From: Bacteroides reticulotermitis JCM 10512
GTDB taxonomy: Bacteria; Bacteroidota; Bacteroidia; Bacteroidales; Bacteroidaceae
Length of the DNA stretch: 64,000 nt
Assembly: GCF_000517545.1 (NCBI RefSeq)
Contig: NZ_BAIV01000007.1
Span: 116,830 to 180,829, forward strand
Direction of reading: 5' to 3'
Shown: positions 40,658 through 50,719 of the stretch, piece by piece
Layout: each line of letters opens with the position of its first letter
Numbering within the stretch: position 1 is the first letter of the stretch
Made by a program: the position numbers and the translations under genes
The notes under the pieces: model-generated
The model's database searches: none
What the model saw: only the letters and a program-made list of their open reading frames with translations
Told to the model about the DNA's origin: nothing

Positions 40658-43597
40658 ATGAAGAAAAAACTGTTAACTCTCATCTTGTGTATGAGCTATT
40701 TATGTGCGATCAATGCACAGTCGTTTAGTAAGTCTGAAGTAAAACAGTCCATGCGTCGGGTAGCCGACTGGCAGATTGCCCATTATAATAAGGCTATTTA
40801 CGGCGATCTTAACTGGGTGAATGCTACTTTTTATTTGGGACTTGCCCATTGGGCGGCAGTGGCCGAGCAGACAGATCAGGATGATTCCTATTATAAATGG
40901 TTGTTGCGTCTTGGAAATCGCAATTACTGGCAGGTCGATCAGCGGATGTATCATGCAGACGATATCTGCATTTCTCAGGCTTATCTCTATCTGTACGAAA
41001 AGTATAAGAGAAAAGGCATGCTTATTCCCACGTTGGCACGTGCCGAATGGGTGGCTACACACCCTTCTTCGGGGTCTTTTAGACTTGACTACTCGGATGG
41101 CAGTACGTTAGAACGCTGGACCTGGTGTGATGCGCTTTTTATGGCCCCTCCTGTTTATATGAAACTTTATAATATAACGGGTGATAAGAAGTTTATCCGT
41201 TTCATGGATAAAGAATATAAGGCCACTTACGATTATTTATTTGATAAAGACGAAAACCTTTTCTATCGCGACCACCGCTATTTTACAATGAAGGAGGCCA
41301 ATGGGGCTAAGGTTTTCTGGGGACGTGGGAATGGTTGGGTTCTCGGAGCTCGTAGAGATCTTGCGAGAACTTCCTGCCAAGAGTAAATATCGTCCGTTTT
41401 ATGAAGAGTTATTTAAAAAGCTGTGTCATCGCATTGCCGGTTTGCAGAGTAGTGATGGCTTCTGGCATGCGAGTCTGTTGGATCCGGCTTCCTATCCGTC
41501 ACCCGAAACTAGCGGTAGTGGTTTCTTCGTGTATGCTTTAGCTTATGGCATTAACGAAGGGTTATTGCCTGCGGAGAAAATGCTTCCGGTTGTTGACAAA
41601 GGGTGGAAAGCATTGCTTTCAGCAGTAGAGGAAGATGGGAAGCTGGGATATGTACAGCCGATTGGTGCCGATCCTAAAAAGGTGACTCGCCAAATGACCG
41701 AAGTCTATGGACCGGGAGCCTTCTTATTGGCGGGAACAGAGATCTACCGGATGGCGCAGGATGCACCGAGGGAGCATACAAATATCTCACCGATACGTGT
41801 TCGAGAGATAGCAGAGATGTTATCAGACAAACCACAAGGCATTGGTGTTTCCTATAAAGATCGCACATTTTGGGAGAAGGTCAAGCAGAGTGATGATGTG
41901 CAACAATTGCTTTTGGAAGAGGCGCCTTTATTGCTTAAGAAGGGGATGCCTCCGTTTGTTGATTCGTTATACCTGCATTTGAATAAGACTAATATTCGCT
42001 TGCCGGGAGAGGACATGATGAATGCCCGGTATCAATATCTGTTTAGGCTTACGTTAGCCGAATGTGTGGAAAACAAAAGACGTTATGTTCGTGCCATTGA
42101 GGAAGCGTTGATAGCACTATGTAATCAGAAATCCTGGTCTATTCCCGCTCATGATCGGAACCTGAATAACTATAAGGGGACTGATTACTATGTAGATTTA
42201 GTTGTGGCTACGGCTGGAAATGGCATAGCTCAATGTGTTGCCATGCTTGACGACCGCTTGTCCCCCGAAGTGAAAGCACGTGTTCAGTGCGCCTTCCGTG
42301 AAAAGATGTTTCGTCCGGTTTACCGCAGTCTGGAAGAGACAAAGCCGTTTGGCTGGTTTACGGTAACCAACAATTGGAACTCTGTTTGTTTAGCTGGTGT
42401 TACGGGAGCGGCACTTACCCTACTGCCTGACAAGGAAGAACGGGCTTATTTCATTGCTGCAGCGGAAAAGTATAACGTATATGGAATGAAAGGCTATGCC
42501 GATGATGGCTATTGCAGTGAAGGGGTAGGTTATTATAATTACGGTTTCCGCGCCTATATTTTATTGCGTGAGGAGGTTTGCCGTGCAACGCAGGGGAAGA
42601 TTGATTTTTTCCGTAATTCAAAGTTTGTTCGCATTGCTCAATATGGGAAGAAGATACAAATAGTTAATGGAATTTGTCCCGCTTACTCCGATTGTCGAAT
42701 AGCTTATCGCCGGATAAGTCTATCATCGATTATTGTGATCAGGCACTTGGCATTGTTTCTTCCAAAGAGCAATCGACCTTTCCCGTAGGAGAGAATTTCT
42801 CTCTTCAGCTACTTGAATTCTTCCCTATTCAGGCTTGGAAGATAGAAAAGAATGATGAGATTCGACAAGCTCTGCAAGATGAATCAGACCTACTTCGGGC
42901 TTATTACAATCAAGCAGATGTTCTTATTGCTCGTCCGGCCGAAGGTACTTCCTGTCGCTTGGCTATTTCGGCCAAAGGAGGTAATAACGCCGAAAGTCAT
43001 AATCACAATGACATCGGTTCTTATGCGGTTGTTTTAGGTGACCGAACGATGGCAGGAGACCAAGGTGGTCCTTTCTCCTATCCGGGTGATTATTTTGATT
43101 CCGGTGCTCCTGAGAAATATAAGATTAAAGGCTCATTCGGGCATCCGGTTCCGCTAGTCGACGGCGTAACCCAGTCTACAGGTATCAAAGCAAAAGGTGT
43201 TGTGTTGAAGAAAGAATTTACAAATGAAAAAGATGTATTTAGCATTGATCTTACTTCAGCTTATTCTACCCCCAATTTAGATAAGCTTACTCGTACTTTC
43301 GTTTACGAACGCCAAGGTGCAGGCAATTTTAGTGTCAATGATGAATTTACAGCGAAAGTTCCTATTCGATTCGAAACAGCCGTTACAACACAAACTAATT
43401 GGAGTATTTTAGACGACACACATCTTTTGCTTACTACTGAAACAGAACAGATGGTTATTTCTATTGAAGCTTCCGGTGCAGTTAAGTTTACGCATGAAGT
43501 GATTGAGGTAAACTCACCGGCTTATACACGTATTGGAATCGTACTCAAAGATCAGGCAAGAACCGGATATATTCGGTTGTCCATGTCTGCAAAGTGA
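40658..43597 (+). CDS. GH105-type hydrolase fused to a heparinase II/III-like domain, two frameshifts
   Basis: About 979 residues. ATG 40658 begins a signal peptide ending INAQ. Domain 1 (about residues 25-385) is a GH105/GH88 (alpha/alpha)6 barrel: MYHADDICISQ, TWCDALFMAPPV, FWGRGNGWV, SSDGFWHASLLDP, SGSGFFVYALAYGI. These normally act on unsaturated uronides left by lyases. Domain 2 resembles heparinase II/III lyases: an alpha-toroid (NNWNSVCLAGVTGAAL, DDGYCSEGVGYYNYGF) then a beta-sheet domain with SHNHNDIGSYAV. The frame breaks near 41345-41352 and at 42698-42699 (missing A). A lyase plus uronyl hydrolase in one chain suggests a self-contained step on a uronic-acid polymer, which does not obviously suit a mucin PUL. 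It follows GH31 by 35 bases. Confidence 0.8.
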
Positions 43598-43639
43598 GTT
43601 TGGTCTTGATAAAGAAAATCTATGATTATAAGTCGAATG

Positions 43640-43667
43640 CAATAGCTGTTGCTGGTAACAGCTATTG
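43640..43667. terminator. Hairpin between convergent GH105-heparinase and glycosyltransferase genes
   Basis: caatagctgtt (43640-43650) pairs exactly with aacagctattg (43657-43667) across a 6-nt loop. It overlaps the last codons of the minus-strand glycosyltransferase. T tracts on both sides are weak. Confidence 0.6.
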
Positions 43668-44417
43668 TCCCGGCTTGGTGATAAGTCGTACGACAAACCA
43701 GGCGTGATAGAGGAGGGTGCTTATCCAACCGTAGTGTTTGGCCATGATGCGGAAGCGTTCCTTTAAAGATGCTTTCCGGTTTTGTGTTGTCATTCCTTCC
43801 TCCAGATAATCGATAATTGTCAGATGCGTATTGTGCGTGGCATGCGCTTTCTTGAGTATGCGGATACACCAGTCAAAGTCGGCTGAATACCGGTAGTGTA
43901 GATTGTAGGGCTCAACAAGTGTACGTCGGGGGAAAAAAGCTTGGTGGCATACAAGCATCCCCTTTCTAAAATCCTTCCAGGTCAGGGTTTCCGGAGCTGA
44001 TAGGCGGCGCATACGCAGGAAGTGCCCGTTCGTGTCGACAATGGCGGTTTCTCCGTAAAGAACATCCGGGAGATCGTTACGGCGGAGTGTATACACCATC
44101 TGTTGTAGCGTGTGGTCTTCATGGAAACAATCGCCTGCATTGAGAAAGCAGAGGTAGTCGCCGGTAGCCAGGGAAATGGCTTTGTTCATCGCATCGTATA
44201 AACCTTTATCCGGTTCGCTCACCACCTTGTCTATTTGTGCCCGATATTTTTCAACGATGCCCAAGGTGCCATCCACTGAGGCCCCGTCTACAATGATGTA
44301 CTCTATATGTCGATAGGTTTGCGAAATAACACTTTGAATGGTTTCTTCCAGAACCTTTTCCGCATTGTAGGTGACTGTGATAATTGAAAATGTAGGCGTA
44401 GGGTGGTTGTTATGCAT
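43662..44417 (-). CDS. Glycosyltransferase family 2
   Basis: A 251-residue inverting sugar transferase. GT-A fold at the N-terminus: FSIITVTYNAEKVLEETIQSV, IIVDGASVDGT, KGLYDAMNKAISLATGDYLCFLNAGD (DxD-like end). The C-terminus is basic and may touch the membrane. It overlaps the preceding GT4 gene by 8 bases. Last gene of the seven-gene glycan operon. Donor and acceptor unknown. Confidence 0.9.
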   Translation of the reverse strand: MHNNHPTPTFSIITVTYNAEKVLEETIQSVISQTYRHIEYIIVDGASVDGTLGIVEKYRAQIDKVVSEPDKGLYDAMNKAISLATGDYLCFLNAGDCFHEDHTLQQMVYTLRRNDLPDVLYGETAIVDTNGHFLRMRRLSAPETLTWKDFRKGMLVCHQAFFPRRTLVEPYNLHYRYSADFDWCIRILKKAHATHNTHLTIIDYLEEGMTTQNRKASLKERFRIMAKHYGWISTLLYHAWFVVRLITKPGQ

Positions 44418-45675
44418 GCTTCCCCGTTATTTTGTTGTAAAGGTCCGTATACTTCTTGGCAATAACACTCTCCGAGTAGTTAGTCGCCACTTTGCGATGG
44501 GCTTGCTCGGATAATTCAGGATAACCCGGGTCTGTCAACACCCAATGTATGCCCGTGGCTAAGTCTTTCGACGATTTATATTCTGCCACGTAGCCATTGT
44601 GCAAGTGATCTATCATTTCGGGGATGCCACCTGTGTTAAATCCGACACAAGGAGTTCCGCAAGCCATGGACTCCATCACCATATTAGGCAGATTGTCTTC
44701 GAGAGATGGGAGCACAAACAGATCGACTGCATTGTAGATGTCAACCAATACGTGCTCGTCCTTTACATAGTCCAGCGGATAGACTTTGAAAGGAAGCAAG
44801 TCTTGTATTTGTTGAGACTCGTTGCCAAATACGACGACTCCTAAAGACTCCTTTAGTTCCGGATGCTTGTCGGCCAACAGTTTGCATGCTTCGACTAGAT
44901 AGTCTACCCCTTTGCGTTTGTCGGTGATTTTAACGGATCCGAATAGAATCAATTTTTGATTTAGTGGCAGTTGGCACTTAACACGAGCCTCGTTCTTGTT
45001 TCCGGGTCTGAACAAGTTGGTGTTGATTGGATTCGGAATACTTACTAGCGAGTGTTCGGTAAGCAGGGAACTAATCTGCGCTTTCTCTTTAAGCCAACGG
45101 CTGCAAGTGACGAAATTAATGCGGGATATGTTGTATATCTTTCTCTTCTTTCGAAAAATTCGATTGGAAAGGTCCTTCTTACCGCCTCCTCCATAAATAA
45201 AGGGGCAGTGATGGCACTCATCGCTATAATGATCGCAGTCGTAGGCATAGTGGCAGATACCTGTGCAAGGCCACATATCGTGCATGGTCCATACAACCGG
45301 TTTGCCGGATTCCAGAATCTTGCGAATATGCTTTAGCGATAACATTCCTTGGTTGATCCAATGCAGGTGAATGACGTCAGCCTGTTGAAATTCGGGAAGA
45401 GAGGTTATATCAGTGCCGGTATTAGCTATGTCGACCAAGAAAAGGTTGTTCTTATGAAAACGGTTGGCTTTCCAGATCACGATCCGTTCCCATACAAATT
45501 TCCAAATTTGTGTCCATCCCTGTTTTAAACCGACCACACTGATTTTGTCGGTCTGCTTGTCGCGTACCAGCATCTTCGCCTTAATGCCGTTGTCCTTTAA
45601 TGCCTCCATCAATCTACTGGCGGCAACAGCGGCCCCGCCTGTGCGTTCGGACGTATTGATAATAAGTACCCTCAT
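44410..45675 (-). CDS. Glycosyltransferase family 4
   Basis: A 421-residue retaining GT-B enzyme. N-terminal GGAAVAASRLMEALKDNG; a cysteine-rich insert (HDMWPCTGICHYAYDC...CHHCPF) typical of a Bacteroides GT4 group; C-terminal donor site with SLEDNLPNMVMESMACGTPCVGF containing the E-x7-E motif. Probably adds a sugar to a lipid-linked glycan at the cytoplasmic membrane. Separated from the next upstream GT4 by 25 bases. Confidence 0.92.
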   Translation of the reverse strand: MRVLIINTSERTGGAAVAASRLMEALKDNGIKAKMLVRDKQTDKISVVGLKQGWTQIWKFVWERIVIWKANRFHKNNLFLVDIANTGTDITSLPEFQQADVIHLHWINQGMLSLKHIRKILESGKPVVWTMHDMWPCTGICHYAYDCDHYSDECHHCPFIYGGGGKKDLSNRIFRKKRKIYNISRINFVTCSRWLKEKAQISSLLTEHSLVSIPNPINTNLFRPGNKNEARVKCQLPLNQKLILFGSVKITDKRKGVDYLVEACKLLADKHPELKESLGVVVFGNESQQIQDLLPFKVYPLDYVKDEHVLVDIYNAVDLFVLPSLEDNLPNMVMESMACGTPCVGFNTGGIPEMIDHLHNGYVAEYKSSKDLATGIHWVLTDPGYPELSEQAHRKVATNYSESVIAKKYTDLYNKITGKHA

Positions 45676-45700
45676 AGCCTGTTATAAAGTTTGCACAAAG

Positions 45701-46762
45701 TTACGCTTTTCTAGCTAAAGTCTTTAAAATATCGGCCAATTCCTTGGTATAGTTCTCTAAATTGTATGTCTGCTCGGCCAAATGCCTTCCATTTTGTCCC
45801 ATTTCGACCGCCTTCTCAGGATGTTGCTGAAGGAAGCGTATAGCTTCTTCCCAACCGTTGACATCGCCATACGCTACGGTGATGCCCGCTTCTTCGTGGT
45901 CAATATCCATTTCGAATTTCGGATTGCGTGAAGTGATTAGCGGAATACCTAAGGCTAGAGCTTCTACCAGAGTCGTTAGTCCCACGGTGTAGGGAAAGTC
46001 CAGACACGAGATAACTACTGCCTGGCTGGAGGCCACTTTGAGAGCTAATTCATAAGGGATGATTCCTTTCACGAAGTGAATGCGAATATGCGGTTGATCG
46101 GCATACGCCTGTAGAATTGTGTCGTATTGTTGGTCGCCATTGGCACTCGACGTATAAACCTCAAGAGGTTGTTGAGTTGCAGCAAAGGCTTGTAGCAGCG
46201 TTTGGAAGTCACGGTTTTCTTTGCCCGTAGAGATAAAGAAATCCTTTTTCCCGGGTTTATCTACCTGGATTAAATGATCATAGAAATCAAGATCAGCTCC
46301 CCAATGGATGAGATGAAGTCGCTCTGCCCGCACCTTGCGGGTGCTCAAGGAATCTTCGATGAGTGCTCGGCTAAAGAAAAACAGGCAGTCAAGCCCTTTG
46401 TAGAAGAGTTTAGAAACTTGGTTTTTTAAATATCCGTTGGATGCCGGAACGGCCTGATGATGCCAGATAGCGATCGGCTTGCGATAAAGCCCCAATGCGC
46501 GTAGAAAAATGAGTAATTCCAGTCCCCGATAAGAAGTACCATACAATACGTCGTAAGATTGCTTGCAACTCAGAATGGTGATCAGGTTGTAGATCATTAA
46601 CCGGAGGCGGGAAGCGTATGCTTTGAAAGGGTGGATAACTGTGTCGATTCCGTTTCTTTCAAAATGAGTCAGCCCATACAGGATGTGTCCCGGATGTTTA
46701 AACTCTTTCCATTCTTCCAAGGCCGGGAGAATGGGGCGCGTATGATAATAATATATTCTCAT
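45701..46762 (-). CDS. Glycosyltransferase family 4
   Basis: A 353-residue GT-B enzyme. ISTGKENRDFQTLLQAF marks the donor domain and VGLTTLVEALALGIPLITSRNPKFEMDI carries the conserved Glu pattern. Its ATG overlaps the stop of the preceding glycosyltransferase as ATGA, so translation is likely coupled. Specificity unknown. Confidence 0.9.
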   Translation of the reverse strand: MRIYYYHTRPILPALEEWKEFKHPGHILYGLTHFERNGIDTVIHPFKAYASRLRLMIYNLITILSCKQSYDVLYGTSYRGLELLIFLRALGLYRKPIAIWHHQAVPASNGYLKNQVSKLFYKGLDCLFFFSRALIEDSLSTRKVRAERLHLIHWGADLDFYDHLIQVDKPGKKDFFISTGKENRDFQTLLQAFAATQQPLEVYTSSANGDQQYDTILQAYADQPHIRIHFVKGIIPYELALKVASSQAVVISCLDFPYTVGLTTLVEALALGIPLITSRNPKFEMDIDHEEAGITVAYGDVNGWEEAIRFLQQHPEKAVEMGQNGRHLAEQTYNLENYTKELADILKTLARKA

Positions 46763-47669
46763 GCTCCGAAGTCTCCTTTCAGTGTTCGTTGGATGCGCCG
46801 GATAGCCTTTGCCGTAAATGAATTGGTACGTGCATAATAGCGTACATACGCATTCCGTGCTTTCGGATCTTCCGCAATGGGGGAGAGTTTACGCACTTCC
46901 AAAGGTTGTAAGTGGAGGTTGGAAGCATAAAGCCCGCCTCCTCCGCAGTTGGTGCCACTTCCGTCGAATCCATTGTTTTGTACTAAAGACTTGCCAACAT
47001 TGAGCGAAAGTATATTGTGTAGAAATAAAGAAGCGTTCCAACGAATGGCCCACGAGTTGTTTTTACCCTCTACCTGTCGGCGTAGCATGCGGGTGTACCC
47101 ATATTTCCCATTGAAGTCGAACGTATACGTAAGTTTCTGTTTTTCCAATTCATTCAGTAACGCTTGCCCATCGGGATTGAAAAGTTCCATGCCCGATCCC
47201 AGGTAGCCCACCCCCAACTGCCGGTCCATTTAATCAGGAAGGTATCGGGCAGAGAAGGATCCTGCGTGAAGTCGCAGCCCTGAATATGTCCTACCGAAGG
47301 CTCATCCCGATACGTTTCGAGTGCATCATTCATGAATTGCAGGAAGTAGGGAGCTACTACTAAATCGTCTTCCAGCACGATTACCTGTCCGAAGTGATTG
47401 ACCTGAGTGGTAACCCCATCGATGATGTTGCGTGCCAATCCCCAGTTTTCGTCCCGTTCGATAAGTGTAACGGAGGCGAATCCGGTAATTTCACGTATCA
47501 GTTGTCGAGTCTCTTCCACCGCCTGCACGTCTTCATCTGTCCGGGCGGCATCGGAATAAACAAACAGCGGGCTCTCGCTTGCCAGTTGATTCAGTTGCAA
47601 GGATTGAACTACTTGGCTGGTATGTGCCGGGCGGTTGTATACGAAGAGTAATATCGGTGCGCAGGTCAT
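46759..47669 (-). CDS. GT-A (family 2-like) glycosyltransferase, one frameshift
   Basis: About 303 residues. The ATG at 47669 (MTCAPILLFVYNRPAH) is preferred over 47699, which would overlap the upstream gene more. Family 2-like features: PILLFVYNRPAHTSQVVQSL, VIVLEDDLVVAPYF with an acidic metal site, and SWGWATWDRAWELF. The frame is broken near 47187-47188; one extra G gives WDRAWELFNPDGQALL and a continuous protein. It sits 4 bases after the WbsX-like gene. Confidence 0.82.
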
Positions 47670-47673
47670 AAGC

Positions 47674-48774
47674 TTATTGTTTAGGGTTGGTTTCATCAAT
47701 CGCTTCCTTCAAGGCTTCCAGGTACGAAAGCCCATACTTAAGATCCGGTTCGATGTAGTTGCCTTCGGCCCATTCGTTCCACGATTTGAGAAATACGATC
47801 CGTTCCTCTGCCGGCTTGTGTACAACATTGGAGAAAGAAGTCCGCACATGTTTTTTGAATCGCTCCGGGGTGGAGTTAATCAAGATATGGCCTCTTCTGC
47901 CGGAGCGTGGAGAGTGGTCCCAATTGGGTATGATGGTGGGATAGCAATCGGTTTCGCGGTCCTCCGATCCGGAGAAATAGGTGGCAGCCTTCGCATAGTC
48001 CACCAAACGTCCTTTCTTGAAGATGAGTCGCATGGCTTTCATGTGAATCTTCTCCAACAATGAATAGTCTTGTTTAAAGAAATCGAATAGGCGGACGATG
48101 TTAACAGCATCGAAGCCCATGGCTCGCAGTGCCGCAACATCATTTGCATTGTTCGTCTGTCCAACGAAGTGAATTCCTTTCAAACCGTTCTCCTGAGCTA
48201 GTTTTTGCCATAAACGGATGAAGCGTTCGGCATCCGGCAGTTCGAAAGGAGCGTATACCATGAATAGCGGTTTACCGTCCACCTGAATGTAACGGTGATC
48301 TTTGAATGCCGGTAACAACGTGTTGAAATGCGCTATCTCGTCAGCTTCGCCCGGATAGAGCTGTTCCATCAATACCTGATGGGTACCTTCTTTGCTAAAC
48401 TGCTTGTCTTCCCAGCTATGGTTGGCCCAAGAAAGACAGAAGGGGAAATCCGGTTGGCCGGATGCCAAGACCTCCTGAAAAGGGCGTTGCAGCAGTTGGC
48501 GTCCGTTGCCAAACCAATAGTGCCAGTAGCAGAATCCTTCCACTCCATAGGTACGTGCCATCTCGGCCTGTTCGATCCGGGTTTCGGGTACACGCAAATC
48601 GTAATAGCCCAGATCGGCGGGAACTCGTGGCTGGTAATGGCCGTGAAACAAAGGCCTGGCTTTACCGACGTTGGTCCATTCGGTAAACCCTTTTCCCCAC
48701 CATTGGTCGTTCTCGGGAGTCGGATGAAACTGAGGCAAGTAGAGTGCGATGACGCGAACCGGTTGCTTATTCAT
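47674..48774 (-). CDS. GH99-like domain (WbsX-type) protein of glycan synthesis
   Basis: A 366-residue cytoplasmic protein with the WbsX/GH99-like fold: VIALYLPQFHPTPENDQWWGKGFTEWTNVGKARPLF at the start and FLKSWNEWAEGNYIEPD near the end. No signal peptide. Such proteins occur in O-antigen and capsule clusters and are thought to act as glycosyltransferases or glycan-modifying enzymes; the activity is not certain. It begins 2 bases after the GT8 gene's stop. Confidence 0.88.
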   Translation of the reverse strand: MNKQPVRVIALYLPQFHPTPENDQWWGKGFTEWTNVGKARPLFHGHYQPRVPADLGYYDLRVPETRIEQAEMARTYGVEGFCYWHYWFGNGRQLLQRPFQEVLASGQPDFPFCLSWANHSWEDKQFSKEGTHQVLMEQLYPGEADEIAHFNTLLPAFKDHRYIQVDGKPLFMVYAPFELPDAERFIRLWQKLAQENGLKGIHFVGQTNNANDVAALRAMGFDAVNIVRLFDFFKQDYSLLEKIHMKAMRLIFKKGRLVDYAKAATYFSGSEDRETDCYPTIIPNWDHSPRSGRRGHILINSTPERFKKHVRTSFSNVVHKPAEERIVFLKSWNEWAEGNYIEPDLKYGLSYLEALKEAIDETNPKQ

Positions 48775-48776
48775 AT

Positions 48777-49765
48777 CTATTTCGTTTTCTTATTAGCGAT
48801 GCGTTTACTGATTTTGGTGTAGAACCGTTTCAGACTGTAACGTTCTAACCTTTTTCGTATAAAGCCGGGTAATGCTTGCAGGAAGTCGGCGGTACATCCG
48901 GATTCCCATAGCAGGGATAACCAGACGCTTTGCTTAGGAACACACAGGCTGTTCCAAGGTTTATTCCCACCCACGTAGTGGAGCTGTACCGGAGTGGCAA
49001 GTGCTTCTTCAAAAGTCCGGCAGGCTTCCTCGTGTCGTTGAGGGAATCCGTCATTCTCCTTGTAAAAAGAGGCTGTTCGGGTATCTGTATGATAATAATT
49101 CGTACAGACTACGAACTTCAGAGGCAAGTAGCTATGTGAGGCCAGCAGCATAGAATCATGCAGTCTTGCTCGGGTAGCCGGAGGCGGTGGTAGTTCGCTT
49201 TATAGTAATCCGTTAGTTTTTGCTGCATGGCATTCTCGCGGATCACCTTCAGGTTCATCAACAGATAACCTGCAGCAATTTCTTTCTTTAGTATTTCCTT
49301 CTCTTCAAGGGTGAAATCGGGATCGTAATTCTTCATTCGGTCGCTCTCTAAGATCTGTCCCACTCCGGCAAAATAAAAAAACCGGTCCGGATGCATGAAG
49401 TAGGATTCGGAGATGTCGCCCGTGAAAGCAACGTCTACATCCGAACAGATGATCCGGTCGTATTGAGGAAATATTTCAGCGGCAATGAGTTTATAGTAAA
49501 TCTCCTTAGAGAAATGAGCTTTGCTCTGCAGGATATGCGCATCGTCGTCGAAAGCGGAAGTATCTATAAAGTCCAGTGTGGCATTGTCGAATTTGGCGAC
49601 AAGGCGGTTTATCTTCTTTTGTGCAGCCAATGGAATATCGGTGTGCAGCACATAGAGTTTGTATGTGTAGCGAGGGGCAGCTTGTTTAAGCATGGAGTAG
49701 ATGGCTACTTGAGCTGCTACCACGTAGTTCTTATCGAAAGTAAAGAAGACCGGTATTTTCTCCAT
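48777..49765 (-). CDS. Glycosyltransferase family 8, one frameshift
   Basis: About 329 residues; retaining GT-A enzyme like LPS galactosyl/glucosyltransferases. Seen: IPVFFTFDKNYVVAAQVAIYSML, the metal-binding DVDVAF block, and AAGYLLMNLKVIRE. The frame changes near 49150-49157; one missing base joins QDCMI to MLLASHSYLPLKFVV. Then YVGGNKPW with the conserved GxxKPW. Probably intact in reality. Six bases separate it from the upstream GT2 gene. Confidence 0.87.
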
Positions 49766-49771
49766 AATAAA

Positions 49772-50719
49772 CTAATTTCTATATATATAACGTCCATGAT
49801 CGCGGATGAAAAACAAGGGGGTGAAGAAAGCACGAAGGCTTTGAATCGCTCCTTTTTTATCCGTAACAAGTTCTCGCTTATGTTTCAGGCAAAGATAGCA
49901 AGTTTTGAAGATATGCCAAAGATCACCTTTGCTCATATAAAAAGCTGCTTTCTCCGCTGTTTGGTCCCGAAAGCGGATGTGGGTACACAGCTTGAAATAG
50001 TTGCGGGTTGTTTCTCTGTTGGAACGCTTGCTCAGTGAAGAAACCGCTCGGATATATCCGCTTAATTTGCTTTCCGATCCGCGGCTGCCGGAATAGGTGG
50101 TCGCTTGATCATGCCTGCGCCAACGAACCAAGGAGTCGTCCAGATATCTGATTGCCCCGAAACTGCTGCAAACAGTGTAGGTGAAGTAATCGTATGACAG
50201 GTTGTATGCTGCAAAAGGCTGGAGCAGTGGCAACGCTTGTTTGGTGAATAGGATCTGATGCCCGAAACTCTGCGGAGCCAACAACGCATGGATCGGGCTG
50301 GGGAACTCTTCCAGCTTCTTCCGATGCAGTTTACCCAATACTTCTGCTCCTCTAAATAAAGTCGAGTTGTGGAAGATGAAAGAGCAATCTTCGATCTTGT
50401 CAACCAGTACTTCCAACTTGCGAGGCTCCCATACATCGTCCTGGTCGCAACTAGCTATCAGGTCGCCTGTTGCTTTTTGATAAGCGGAAAAGAAATTGCG
50501 GCTATACCCCAGTTGTTGAGGATTTCGATAGATACGAAATGGAATTTCAGGATGCAACTCTTCATATTCCCGGGCAATCGTTAGTGTGTTGTCCGTGGAA
50601 CCGTCGTCCTGAATAATGAGTTCGTGGATTGGATAAGTCTGCCGCACCAGAGAGTCCAGTTGCTCCCGGAGATATTCTTCTCCATTGTACGTACACATTA
50701 CGACCGATACTGTCTTCAT
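49772..50719 (-). CDS. Glycosyltransferase family 2
   Basis: A 315-residue rhamnosyltransferase-like GT2. The ATG at 50719 overlaps the corrected flippase stop (ATGA), which supports this start over 50734. VSVVMCTYNGEEYLREQLDSL, IIQDDGSTDNT and LIASCDQDDVWEPRKL give the nucleotide-sugar site. The C-terminal half is basic. Likely coupled in translation to the flippase. Confidence 0.9.
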   Translation of the reverse strand: MKTVSVVMCTYNGEEYLREQLDSLVRQTYPIHELIIQDDGSTDNTLTIAREYEELHPEIPFRIYRNPQQLGYSRNFFSAYQKATGDLIASCDQDDVWEPRKLEVLVDKIEDCSFIFHNSTLFRGAEVLGKLHRKKLEEFPSPIHALLAPQSFGHQILFTKQALPLLQPFAAYNLSYDYFTYTVCSSFGAIRYLDDSLVRWRRHDQATTYSGSRGSESKLSGYIRAVSSLSKRSNRETTRNYFKLCTHIRFRDQTAEKAAFYMSKGDLWHIFKTCYLCLKHKRELVTDKKGAIQSLRAFFTPLFFIRDHGRYIYRN

